33,240 bases of DNA, from NCBI GenBank assembly GCA_004298505.1, contig SCRO01000091.1, positions 1 through 33,240 of the forward strand, in the 5' to 3' direction. This stretch comes from Rhodanobacter sp. (GTDB lineage Bacteria > Pseudomonadota > Gammaproteobacteria > Xanthomonadales > Rhodanobacteraceae). Shown here one piece after another: positions 24,642 to 31,764 of this stretch. Numbering within the stretch: the first letter of the stretch is position 1; each line of letters starts with the position of its first letter. The notes beneath the pieces were generated by a model, which saw nothing but the letters and a program-made list of their open reading frames with translations, did no database searches and had not been told where the DNA came from. The translations under genes and the position numbers were made by a program.

Positions 24642-24865
24642 GCCGCACTACGGCAACTGCTTTCGCGCCGGGCAAGATCGGTAATGCCGGCGTCGGCTTC
24701 GACCTCCTCGGCCACGTCATCGACAGGCCGCGCGCGGTGACCACGGTTCGCTATATCGGCCAGCCGACGGTGCGCATCGACGCCGTCCGCAACAGCGTGG
24801 TCTAGTTGTCCATGCAGGCCGCGCACAATACGGCTGGCGCAGTCTTGATTGCCCTGCACGAAGCA
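24638..24865 (+). pseudogene. thrB: homoserine kinase gene with a stop codon, truncated
   Basis: Starting at GTG 24638 inside the end of thrA, the frame reads RTTATAFAPGKIGNAGVGFD and LLGHVID, the N-terminal signature of homoserine kinase (GHMP family). It runs on to DAVRNSVV and a TAG at 24803-24805. The same frame continues past the stop as LSMQAAHNTAGAVLIALHEA, which also matches ThrB, so a sense codon (probably GAG) became TAG. From about 24866 the sequence is foreign. The ATP-binding GSGMGGS motif and the rest of the roughly 300-residue enzyme are missing. Confidence 0.88.
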
Positions 24866-25485
24866 AAAAAGAGCAGAAAAGGGGACGGAGGTTGAGGTTT
24901 CCCCACGTTTTCATACTGCCACAGCCATCTGATCGAGCAGTGCCAGAGATGGCTTTCGTATCTGCTTCATGAGTTCTTCGAGCCTGGCATTTGACCATCG
25001 TCGCACCAGCGCCTCACGACCCAGTCGCATGATCGAGTACAGCCGTCGCTGGATCGATACGGCATTAGCCATTGATCGATGCCTGCGGTTTCGCAGGCCA
25101 TGCCGACCAGCCAACTGGCGAAGGCTGCCATCGTGTGGAGCAACAGCAGCACCTCGATGCGCTTGCCCTTGCGGGTCAAGCTGTCCTCAAAGGCATGACC
25201 GTAGCGGCGGAATTTGAGATCCCGGAAGGACAGTTCGATCTGCATGCGTCGTGCATACAGTGCGACCATCTGTCGGGCGTTCAAGTGGCTCAGTGCCGGC
25301 GAGGCAACGAGCAACCATGGCTCCCGCTCGCGTGCCGCGTTTTGCTTGCTCTTCTTGGTGCGCGAGGGCACCCCCTGACGATTGCGTTGTTTGCGCCCCT
25401 CCGGGGGTTTGGCATGCACCACCATTCTGCTCGCCCCCACAGAAGGCATCCAAGCATCCGTGAATCCAATGGCCGCTACCGTCAT
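24866..25485 (-). mobile_element. remnant of an IS4-family insertion sequence
   Basis: One end is marked by AAAAGGGGACGGAGG just after the cut thrB, a form often seen at the ends of such elements. The transposase reads leftward from about 25485 to the stop at 24911. REPWLLVASPALSHLNARQM, ALYARRMQIELSFRDLK and HAFEDSLTRKGKRIEVLLLL give the C-terminal part of the DDE domain, including the YARRMQIELSFRDLK helix with the last catalytic glutamate. The frame changes at PYRSS to RRLYSIMRLGREALVRRW and ends LLDQMAVAV. The N-terminal half is missing, so it cannot transpose. The other terminal repeat was not found. Confidence 0.8.
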
Positions 25486-25562
25486 ATCATAGCCTACCCA
25501 AACTCAACGAGTTTCACCTTCAAATTTGAGCCAACTAGCACGTAGCTCAATCGCTAACGCGA

Positions 25563-26564
25563 TTACCGGATGATAGACATGAGTTCATTCTTCTGCGCCG
25601 GGCTCAACGATTTGAGGCAGTCGTTGGCAAGAGTGAGCAGCAGATCGGTGCTGAGTTTATTGGCCACATCGAAGTCCATGTGCTTGGCCTGTGCCGCGCT
25701 CGGCGGCACATTCAGCCGGAAATAGCGACTTGGCCCCAACTTGGCCTGGCATTCCTGAACTGCCAGAATCTCTTGGGCATTCATTACTAACTCGATGACT
25801 GGCTTGGCCCACTGGAAACCGCGACCGGGGACTGCAGACGGATCTCGACCATGCAACGGGTTCGCTGTGCCTATGCTCAACATTTGGATCTCTGCATCGG
25901 GAAACATCTTCCCAGCGCATTGCAGCGCCTGGAGGTCAGGCGCATTGGCGGCCAATCCCCCGTCAACAAACAGATGGTGCTTGAATGCGTGCGCCGGGAA
26001 GTGCGCCGGTGCCGCTGAAGTCGCCAGCATGGCGTCCATCAGTGTTAGGCCGAGCATGTCCTTCTCTGGAGTGGATTGGCTGCCAAGCAGGTGAAGCTTG
26101 GATGTTGTCCAATTAACCGTGGTTAGCAAGAGTCCAGGTCGATGTTGGCCGATCAGAAGCTTGTCTGCATCATGGATGAGCACCTTAATCGCGGCTCGTA
26201 GGTGATCCGGCTTATATGGAGCGTTGCCTATGAGCTTGCGGAAGCGGCGCAAGCGCATTGCTGGAAAGATCTTTCCGCCCTGATCTTCCAGTATGGCAAG
26301 CAGATCGGATCCCTTGACCCCACAGGACAAGGCTGTAGCCAGGATGCCTCCGATGGAGGTTCCCGCGATGAGGTCAAAGTGCTGACCAAATGGTATTGGC
26401 TTCTTAGGATCTGCGCTGAGTGTCCCCTCCAGTGAGGCGATCACCGCCGCAGTGAACATGCCCCGATAGCCACCGCCTGACAAGCTTAAAACTTTGACCC
26501 GCTTCTTTACCCCCGGAGGCAAACCGGGCGGCAAGTTGAACTGATCCGGAAATGGATCATTCAC
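25563..26564 (-). CDS. patatin-like phospholipase
   Basis: The 333-residue product is a patatin-fold lipid acyl hydrolase. It has the oxyanion loop GGGYRG (30-35), the nucleophile elbow GTSIGG with S70, and the DGG motif with D201 (FVDGGLAANAPD), giving a complete Ser-Asp dyad. The segment after the nucleophile (LLAILEDQGGKIFP) resembles the CapV type of defence phospholipases, which degrade the host inner membrane on activation. No signal peptide or membrane segment is present, so it is cytosolic. The GTG start at 26564 overlaps the upstream stop as GTGA; no earlier in-frame start exists. It is the last gene of a three-gene operon with no CD-NTase, so it is not an ordinary CBASS effector. 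Confidence 0.92.
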   Translation of the reverse strand: MNDPFPDQFNLPPGLPPGVKKRVKVLSLSGGGYRGMFTAAVIASLEGTLSADPKKPIPFGQHFDLIAGTSIGGILATALSCGVKGSDLLAILEDQGGKIFPAMRLRRFRKLIGNAPYKPDHLRAAIKVLIHDADKLLIGQHRPGLLLTTVNWTTSKLHLLGSQSTPEKDMLGLTLMDAMLATSAAPAHFPAHAFKHHLFVDGGLAANAPDLQALQCAGKMFPDAEIQMLSIGTANPLHGRDPSAVPGRGFQWAKPVIELVMNAQEILAVQECQAKLGPSRYFRLNVPPSAAQAKHMDFDVANKLSTDLLLTLANDCLKSLSPAQKNELMSIIR

Positions 26565-27019
26565 AGAGCTTGGACCCTCACGGTCGTCGTGTTCTGCAGC
26601 TGATTGAGATAGACATCACCGTATTCTGTGTAGACGAGATCCATGACATCCGCGGTCGTGATCAACAGGCGAATGTCCTGAGCCACAGGGATGAGCCCCT
26701 CAGGTGTCGTGAAATCCAAGGGCTGGTGCAAGCGGTAGACATGGAATTTTTCCAAGATGGTCTCGTTCACGTCCACCAAGGTCGCCCCGCCGGCTTCCAT
26801 GCGAGACACGGTCGCATTCAATGCTTGTTGCCAAGCCTGCCTATGAGCTTCCGAGGTCGCCCCGTTATTGATGACCGACCGAACAATGGCAATGGCTAAG
26901 CGGCTTAGGACGCAATCCGCTTCTTGGACTGACACCGCCCATTGGACCGCCTTATCCTCCTTACCTAAAAGACCGATCAGCAACTTCGGGCCTAGAAGAA
27001 AGCGTTCTGCTCCTGCCAT
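26561..27019 (-). CDS. PIN-like protein lacking the usual acidic residues
   Basis: The 152-residue product has no certain family, but its pattern follows VapC-type PIN proteins. RFLLGPKLLIGLLGKEDKAV (6-25) aligns with LLDTNVLIALL, with G10-P11 where the first catalytic Asp-Thr belongs. CVLSRLAIAIVRS aligns with the strand and helix that carry the catalytic Glu, here replaced. AQDIRLLITTADVMDLVYTE (113-132) aligns with the segment usually read as D-x-x-IAA-x-A, with D115 retained. It probably keeps the fold but not the nuclease activity. It starts one base after the Phd-like gene stops (TGA-A-ATG) and overlaps the phospholipase, so all three are made together. It could serve as sensor or inhibitor of the phospholipase. 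Confidence 0.6.
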   Translation of the reverse strand: MAGAERFLLGPKLLIGLLGKEDKAVQWAVSVQEADCVLSRLAIAIVRSVINNGATSEAHRQAWQQALNATVSRMEAGGATLVDVNETILEKFHVYRLHQPLDFTTPEGLIPVAQDIRLLITTADVMDLVYTEYGDVYLNQLQNTTTVRVQAL

Positions 27020-27020
27020 T

Positions 27021-27401
27021 TCAAGAACTCAAATCCGTCAATGAATAGGGATCCTGCCTGGAGCCTGCAACCATCACCGATGCATCAAGGGGTTGGGACG
27101 GGGTCTGGATCGAGGCAAGCGTGTCAGCCAAAGAGTTTCGCCTGTTGCTCGATCGAACTATCGCAATCACTTGATCTTCTGTCAGCACCACATACCGCTC
27201 ACTACCTCTCGATATCTGCTGTAAGCGGCCACTCATGGCACCCCTCAACAGGCTGCCGTAGTCCGATTTGAATTTCGAGATCGGCATAGGGGCATCTTTG
27301 ACCATCAGCCCAAGCTTTTCGGCAAGAGAGTGCATCGCAGATAGGAATGTGTCGGATCGAGTCCTGGTCTGTTCGGCGAGGGACTTGATAACGATAGTCA
27401 T
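27021..27401 (-). CDS. Phd/YefM-like protein, first gene of the operon
   Basis: The 126-residue product has a Phd-like core at about 39-83 (MPISKFKSDYGSLLRGAMSG then SRGSERYVVLTEDQVIAIV). It resembles the antitoxin pattern of a short strand, a helix and a strand ending in xAVLVxxxxY. It is longer than a classic Phd, with about 38 extra residues before (helical, charged) and 43 after. Antitoxins of this type bind their own promoter and neutralise a PIN or Doc toxin. The ATG at 27401 is chosen because AGGAGG stands six bases before it; an ATG five codons earlier overlaps that site. A palindrome lies just upstream. Confidence 0.65.
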   Translation of the reverse strand: MTIVIKSLAEQTRTRSDTFLSAMHSLAEKLGLMVKDAPMPISKFKSDYGSLLRGAMSGRLQQISRGSERYVVLTEDQVIAIVRSSNRRNSLADTLASIQTPSQPLDASVMVAGSRQDPYSLTDLSS

Positions 27402-27415
27402 AGCGAACCTCCTCA

Positions 27416-27434
27416 TCTGACCAACCTGGTCAGA
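27416..27434. promoter_or_regulatory. operator palindrome before the Phd-like gene
   Basis: TCTGACC (27416-27422) and GGTCAGA (27428-27434) are perfect inverted repeats around AACCT. A related half site (AACCTGACC) occurs at 27455-27463, inside the promoter spacer. Both lie between the promoter and the gene, the usual place for autoregulation by an antitoxin. Confidence 0.65.
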
Positions 27435-27443
27435 CCCTTTGCT

Positions 27444-27472
27444 ATTATTGCCCCAACCTGACCATGTTGCAA
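27444..27472 (-). promoter_or_regulatory. sigma70-type promoter of the three-gene operon
   Basis: On the minus strand TTGCAA (27472-27467) and AATAAT (27449-27444) are separated by exactly 17 bases, matching the -35 TTGACA at 4 of 6 and the -10 TATAAT at 5 of 6 positions. It stands about 45 bases before the start of the Phd-like gene. Confidence 0.7.
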
Positions 27473-27615
27473 GTACTACTATTCACTTTTGTTCGGCCTA
27501 TTTGCCGTCAGGAAGTGCCCCCAGTCTACTGTTTTATCAACGGTTTTCGTCGTGCGGGCGCTTCGGGCAACGAAGCGAGAAAACGACCTGAAAAGCAAAG
27601 AATGGTGTCAAGAAT

Positions 27616-27695
27616 GGTGTCAGGGACAATTTGGGCACCTCGAAGTCGTGAAAAAAGGTGTCAAGAATGGCAGGAATTGTCCCTGACACCTTTTT
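27616..27695. repeat. palindromic repeat, perfect copy 3 of 3
   Basis: GGTGTCAGGGACAATT (27616-27631) and AATTGTCCCTGACACC (27675-27690) are a perfect 16-bp inverted repeat around 43 bases, followed by TTTTT. Extra partial copies of GTGTCAAGAATGG occur at 27604 and 27659. It can form a long hairpin and could act as a rightward terminator. It lies between the accessory operon and the response regulator gene, at the likely edge of the insert. Confidence 0.85.
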
Positions 27696-27709
27696 AAATG
27701 ACGGGAGAT

Positions 27710-28336
27710 TCACACGATCCAGCTCTGCTCCATGGCATAGCGCACGAGACCGGCGGTCGACTCGATTCCGAGCTTGCGCCGTGTGCTAAGCCGATGCGTT
27801 TCGACCGTGCGGCAGCTGATGCCGCAGATCTGGGCGATGCGCTTGTTGCTGGCGCCGCCGGCGACCAGGATCAGGATCTCGCGTTCACGCTTGGTCAGGC
27901 CCGGCGCTGGCTGCGCCAGGCTGGCCAGGCCCTGGACCAAGGCCGCGCTGTAATAGTTGCCGCCGCTGGCGACGGCCTCGATCGCGGTCAGAATGTCGCC
28001 GGCCGGCGAGTCCTTGAGCACGTAGCCGCGCGATCCAGCACGCACGGACTGCCGCACGTACTCGGGCTTGTCGAACATGCTCAGAATGATGCATTCCGGC
28101 GCCGGCTCAAGGCGGCGAAGCCGGGACACCAGCTCGAGGCCATCGATATCGGGCATGCTGATGTCGACCAGGGCAATGTCCGGGCGTAGGGTCGCGGCCA
28201 GGTTGAGCGCCTCGCGGCCACTGCCACATTCGCCGACCACATGCAGACCGGGCACAGCCTCGAGGTGGACGCGCAGGCCATCGCGCACCAGAGGGTGGTC
28301 GTCGACCAGGATCAGGGTTCGCGGCTCGCCGCTCAT
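27710..28336 (-). CDS. LuxR/NarL-type response regulator
   Basis: The 208-residue regulator has a receiver domain with D12/D13, phospho-acceptor D58 (IALVDISMPDIDG) and K108 (YVLKDS), and a C-terminal LuxR helix-turn-helix (about 144-200, LTKREREILILVAGGASNKR and ISCRTVETH). It should bind DNA once phosphorylated by the upstream kinase, whose stop it overlaps as ATGA. Cache-kinase/LuxR pairs next to DUF3311-symporter genes are known as MctS/MctR-type controls of monocarboxylate uptake. The pair here sits about 3 kb from such transport genes, which makes them the best candidate target. Confidence 0.95.
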   Translation of the reverse strand: MSGEPRTLILVDDHPLVRDGLRVHLEAVPGLHVVGECGSGREALNLAATLRPDIALVDISMPDIDGLELVSRLRRLEPAPECIILSMFDKPEYVRQSVRAGSRGYVLKDSPAGDILTAIEAVASGGNYYSAALVQGLASLAQPAPGLTKREREILILVAGGASNKRIAQICGISCRTVETHRLSTRRKLGIESTAGLVRYAMEQSWIV

Positions 28337-29694
28337 GTCGGGCTCCTCGTGTCGGCATCCAGGGGCAGGACGACGGAGAGGGTCGTGCCGCTGGGACCAG
28401 TGTCGATGGTGACCACTCCGCGGAGGTAGTCGACGCGCCCGTGGATGTTGTTCAGGCCCATGCCATCGCGGACCGCGACGCTCCCGGGGGCAAAGCCATG
28501 GCCGTCGTCAGTGACACTCAGACGCGCGCGCGCGGCGACGACCTTGAGCCCGAGGGTGGCGTAAGTGGCCCCTGAGTGGCGTTCGATGTTGGTCAGCGAC
28601 TCCTGTGCGATACGGAACAGGGTCAGGGCGAGCGGCCCGGGAAGCACGGGTATAGCCTCGGGGAGGGACGCCGTGACGCGGATGCCCGTGCGCTCGGAGA
28701 ACTCGCGTGCGAGTTGTCCGAGGGCTTCGGCCAAGCCGAGGCGATCGAGCAACATCGGATGTAGATCGTGGGAGATTCGGCGCACCTCGCCGATGGCGTC
28801 GGAGACGACGGACAGGCCGCGGCCTATGGCCGATATCGGGTCGCCGTCGCCGGCATTGACGTGGTATTGGGCCAGCTCGAACTGGTACTTGGCCGAGGCC
28901 AGCAGCTGGTTGATGCCATCATGAAGGTCGCGGGCGATGCGCAAACGCTCCTCCTCCTGTAGGTTCACGATGCGCTGGGCCAAGACCTTCAGGTGGCGGT
29001 CAGCGAGGCGATGGACACTGACGTTCAGCGCCATTCCGATCAAGCCGACAAGGGTAACCGCGATCAGGCTGATTGCAGCAATCTGGCCCATGGTGACACG
29101 GATGTTGGCGGCAACGTGGCGCCGCAAGCCGTTCTCGATGCGCGAGACGTCGTCGAGATAGACCCCTGTGCCGAGCACCCAGCCCCAGCGTGGCAGCAGG
29201 ACCACGTAGCCGAGCTTAGGTGTGATCTGGCCGGTCGACGGCTTGCTCCACAGGTAGCGCTGGAAGCCAGATCCATGGCGCGCGTCCGCGACTAAGCGCT
29301 GGATCACCGGCAGGCCTTTCGGGTCGCGTAGATCCCAGAGGTTGTGGCCAACGATATCGGGTTGGCGCGGGTGGACCAGATTGCGTCCCTGCAAGTCATA
29401 GACGAAGTAGTAGCCGTCGTCGCCGTAGTTCATCCGGGCCAAGATATCCTTGGCCGCGTCCTGCGTCGCAGCATCGCCGCGCCCTGAGGCGTAGAGCGGG
29501 CCGATGGCGCTGATGGCAAGTCCGACGTAGTGCTTGAGCTCGACCCGCTTGGCCTGCATCAAGTTGGCGTCGATGATCGTGGCCTGATCCGTCGCCAGAC
29601 GCTGCCCCTGCAGGGCGATGACCCCGGCAATTGCCCCGGCGACCACCACCAAGGGAAGGACGGCTAGCAGGGCGATCTTCGACTTCAGTTGCAT
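28333..29694 (-). CDS. Cache-domain sensor histidine kinase
   Basis: The 453-residue kinase has two membrane segments (about 7-29 and 204-226) enclosing a periplasmic single-Cache domain (about 35-195). That domain carries ARMNYGDDGYYFVYDLQGRN, HPRQPDIVGHNLWDLRDPKG and PRWGWVLGTGVYLDDV, the pattern of sCache_2 sensors of small organic acids. A HisKA_3 dimerisation helix follows with H258 (RIARDLHDGINQLL). The HATPase domain has FRIAQESLTNIERHSGA (N box) and VTDDGHGF and GMGLNNIHGR (G boxes). It should phosphorylate the LuxR-type regulator that overlaps its end. It is divergent from the broken porin gene. Confidence 0.95.
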   Translation of the reverse strand: MQLKSKIALLAVLPLVVVAGAIAGVIALQGQRLATDQATIIDANLMQAKRVELKHYVGLAISAIGPLYASGRGDAATQDAAKDILARMNYGDDGYYFVYDLQGRNLVHPRQPDIVGHNLWDLRDPKGLPVIQRLVADARHGSGFQRYLWSKPSTGQITPKLGYVVLLPRWGWVLGTGVYLDDVSRIENGLRRHVAANIRVTMGQIAAISLIAVTLVGLIGMALNVSVHRLADRHLKVLAQRIVNLQEEERLRIARDLHDGINQLLASAKYQFELAQYHVNAGDGDPISAIGRGLSVVSDAIGEVRRISHDLHPMLLDRLGLAEALGQLAREFSERTGIRVTASLPEAIPVLPGPLALTLFRIAQESLTNIERHSGATYATLGLKVVAARARLSVTDDGHGFAPGSVAVRDGMGLNNIHGRVDYLRGVVTIDTGPSGTTLSVVLPLDADTRSPT

Positions 29695-29905
29695 GGTGTG
29701 GATGCGGTCATTGGTGGTCCAGTCCGGGCGTTTTGCGCAGTACTACGTAGTCGAGGTCGGCAATCGTACGAATTTCGTATCTGTCACCGGCCGGAGACAA
29801 TACTAGCTCGCACGATGATTTCAGATATCACCATAGTCCCTGATGATTCCAACGCTACGGCAATCAGCTGGCTATCGTTAGTTAATCCACCAAGGGGAAG
29901 CCACC

Positions 29906-31055
29906 ATGAGACGAAATCCACTGTTCATCGCCATGGCCGTCTCCATGGGTCTGGCCGTGGCCAGCCCGATTCTCGCGGCCACCACGCACAAAAAGAGCGA
30001 AGTAAAAGCCCTGCACACACTGATCGACAAGCAGCAACAGCAGCTTGATCAGCAGCAGCAGCAGGAATTACAGGCGCTGCGCGATAGCCTGAAGCGGCTG
30101 GAAGGCGAGCAGGTACAACAGCACGCTGAGATCTCGACGGTTGCCGAGCCGCCGCCGGTCGAAGCCAAACCAGCCTTCGGCATGGCGCCAGGCGTGTCGG
30201 TGACGCTTAACGGTTTCGTCAGCGCCACCGCGTTCTCCCAGAGCAAATCCTTTACCTTCGGCAATGGCCAGAATGCCGAGTTCCCGGTCGCCGATTCGAA
30301 AGGCAGGCTCAGTGGCTTCGATGTGCGCAACACGCGTTTCTGGCTCGACTTCAAGGGCTCCAAGTTCACCGACAACTGGAGCGGTGGCGGCCGGATCGAG
30401 ATGGATTTTTTTGGCGGCTTCAATGGCACGGGTGCCTACAGCCAGCAGCAACCGATTCCGCGCCTGCGCCAGGCCTACGTGGATTGGGACAATGTCGAGT
30501 CCGGCAGCACGGTGAGGATCGGCCAACAGTGGGATCTGATGTTTCCGCTGGACAACGTCACGACCTCGCTCACCCATGTCGCATTTCCGCTCGGCTATGG
30601 TGTCGGCATGATCGGTTGGCGCTTCCCCGGTGCGGTGTGGATGCAGGATTTCAACCACGGTTCATCCGGTCCGAAATGGCGGCTTGACCTGGGTGCCTTC
30701 GAGGGTTCGTGGAGTGGCCCGGGCGACAACGTCAACTTCCTGACCGCGGGCAATCCCAATTTTCGCCCAATGAAACAGGTGGCTATTTGCAGGCGGGCTA
30801 CAAGTTTACGCCCAACTGGAGTGCCAATGCGTTCTACGCCTACAGCAAATCCGACCGGAACGATGTGGTTCGCTGGCTGGGACATGGCTCGGCCGGTCGG
30901 CTGAAGAACCGCCAGGGTGCCGTGAATCTGCTGTAGAACGCTGGTGCCTACGACTTCGGCCTCGAGTGGATGTACGACAAGATTGATACCACCGATGGCG
31001 TGACCACAAATTGACCAACGGCAACCAGGTCAGCCTCAGCGCGCTCTATCACTTC
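29906..31055 (+). pseudogene. DcaP-like outer-membrane porin, broken
   Basis: The frame from the ATG at 29906 (AAGGGGAAG before it) has a signal peptide (cut after ASPILAA), a glutamine-rich coiled coil (about 37-75, QQQQLDQQQQQELQ) and the first part of a beta-barrel (NGFVSATAFSQSKSFTFG, FDVRNTRFWLDFKG, RQAYVDWDN, VRIGQQWDLMFP). Near 30760 a one-base shift moves the barrel to the next frame (NETGGYLQAGYKFTPNWSAN). A TAG at 30934-30936 interrupts it, followed by NAGAYDFGLEWMYDKIDTTD. A further shift near 31008 gives NQVSLSALYHF, the typical porin end. Three lesions make a sequencing slip an unlikely sole cause. It would have supplied outer-membrane passage for the symporter substrate. Confidence 0.85.
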
Positions 31056-31538
31056 CAGCAGCCTGGCCGGCAAGCAACGCCCCCAGGCACGAACTCGCCG
31101 AGTAGCTGGGCGGGCCGATTGATTCCAAGGCGTTCAACATGGATGAGGCCAGGAAGCGCCGAGCCGAGTACGTCGAGGCGTCCATGCCGACTTGATGCGT
31201 TCGTAGCCCGGCTGAAGTCGGGCTGATGGAATTTTCGGCGGTTCCGGCCTCCAGCCTCTCACAAAACAATCTTGAGTTTAGGCTTAGATCCCAATTTACG
31301 AGGTTTCGAGGTTTTATGCGTTTCGCGAGGCGATTTCAGTTCTTGCGAGAGGCAGCTTTTGGAAATAAGAATTTCGGTCAATAACTTATTTGGACGATTA
31401 TTTATTACCAAGATAGATAATAGTCGCATAGTTTCAACGCTTTACTATTGATAACCCGAACTCGTCACGAGTCTTGGCAGAATCGCAATTATTAGACCGG
31501 GGTAACGCCCGTGCATAACTGAGAGGGGGGACTTAAAC
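31056..31538. other. intergenic region with a short coding remnant, then AT-rich leader
   Basis: At 31099-31197 the plus strand reads WAGRL-type noise in one frame and GPIDSKAFNMDEARKRRAEY followed by VEASMPT in another, which looks like a protein remnant of no named family. From about 31265 to 31500 the DNA is much richer in A and T than its surroundings and probably holds the promoter of the DUF3311-symporter operon. No -35/-10 pair was convincing. Confidence 0.45.
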
Positions 31539-31760
31539 GTGGATTCCATTCATACACTGCGCAAGCTTGGGTGGCTGCAGATCATTCTGCTGGCGATTCC
31601 CTGCATTGCCGTCCTGATCGTGCCTTGGTTCAACAGGCTGGAGCCAACCCTGTTTGGCATTCCGTTCTTCTACTGGTGGCAGCTGCTCTGGGTGCCGCTG
31701 TCGGGTGTATTCATCGGCATCGTCTACAAAATGATTGTGCCCAAAGGAAGTGGAGACTGA
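31539..31760 (+). CDS. DUF3311 small membrane protein
   Basis: The 73-residue product has two membrane segments (about 11-29 and 38-64) with the family marks AIPCIAVLIVPWFNRLEPTL and GIPFFYWWQLLWVPLSGVFI. DUF3311 proteins are the small partner encoded directly before MctP-type sodium:solute symporters, much like the YjcH partner of ActP. The start is GTG at 31539 behind GAGAGGGGGG. It is followed after four bases by the symporter, so the two form an operon. The partner role is by family context. Confidence 0.92.
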   Translation: MDSIHTLRKLGWLQIILLAIPCIAVLIVPWFNRLEPTLFGIPFFYWWQLLWVPLSGVFIGIVYKMIVPKGSGD

Positions 31761-31764
31761 TGCC

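Noticed and set aside
25563-25565. Terminator hairpin AATCGC/GCGATT at the end of the phospholipase gene
   Set aside because: The stem is only 6 bp, overlaps the stop codon region and has no T-run.
25563-26564. CBASS operon
   Set aside because: The patatin resembles CapV, but neither neighbour looks like a CD-NTase (no GS-x-x-x-G motif with acidic pair) and no Cap2/Cap3 genes are present.
31470-31495. Sigma-54 promoter (TTGGCAGAATCGCA)
   Set aside because: The GG and GC elements are only 7 bases apart; sigma-54 promoters need 10.
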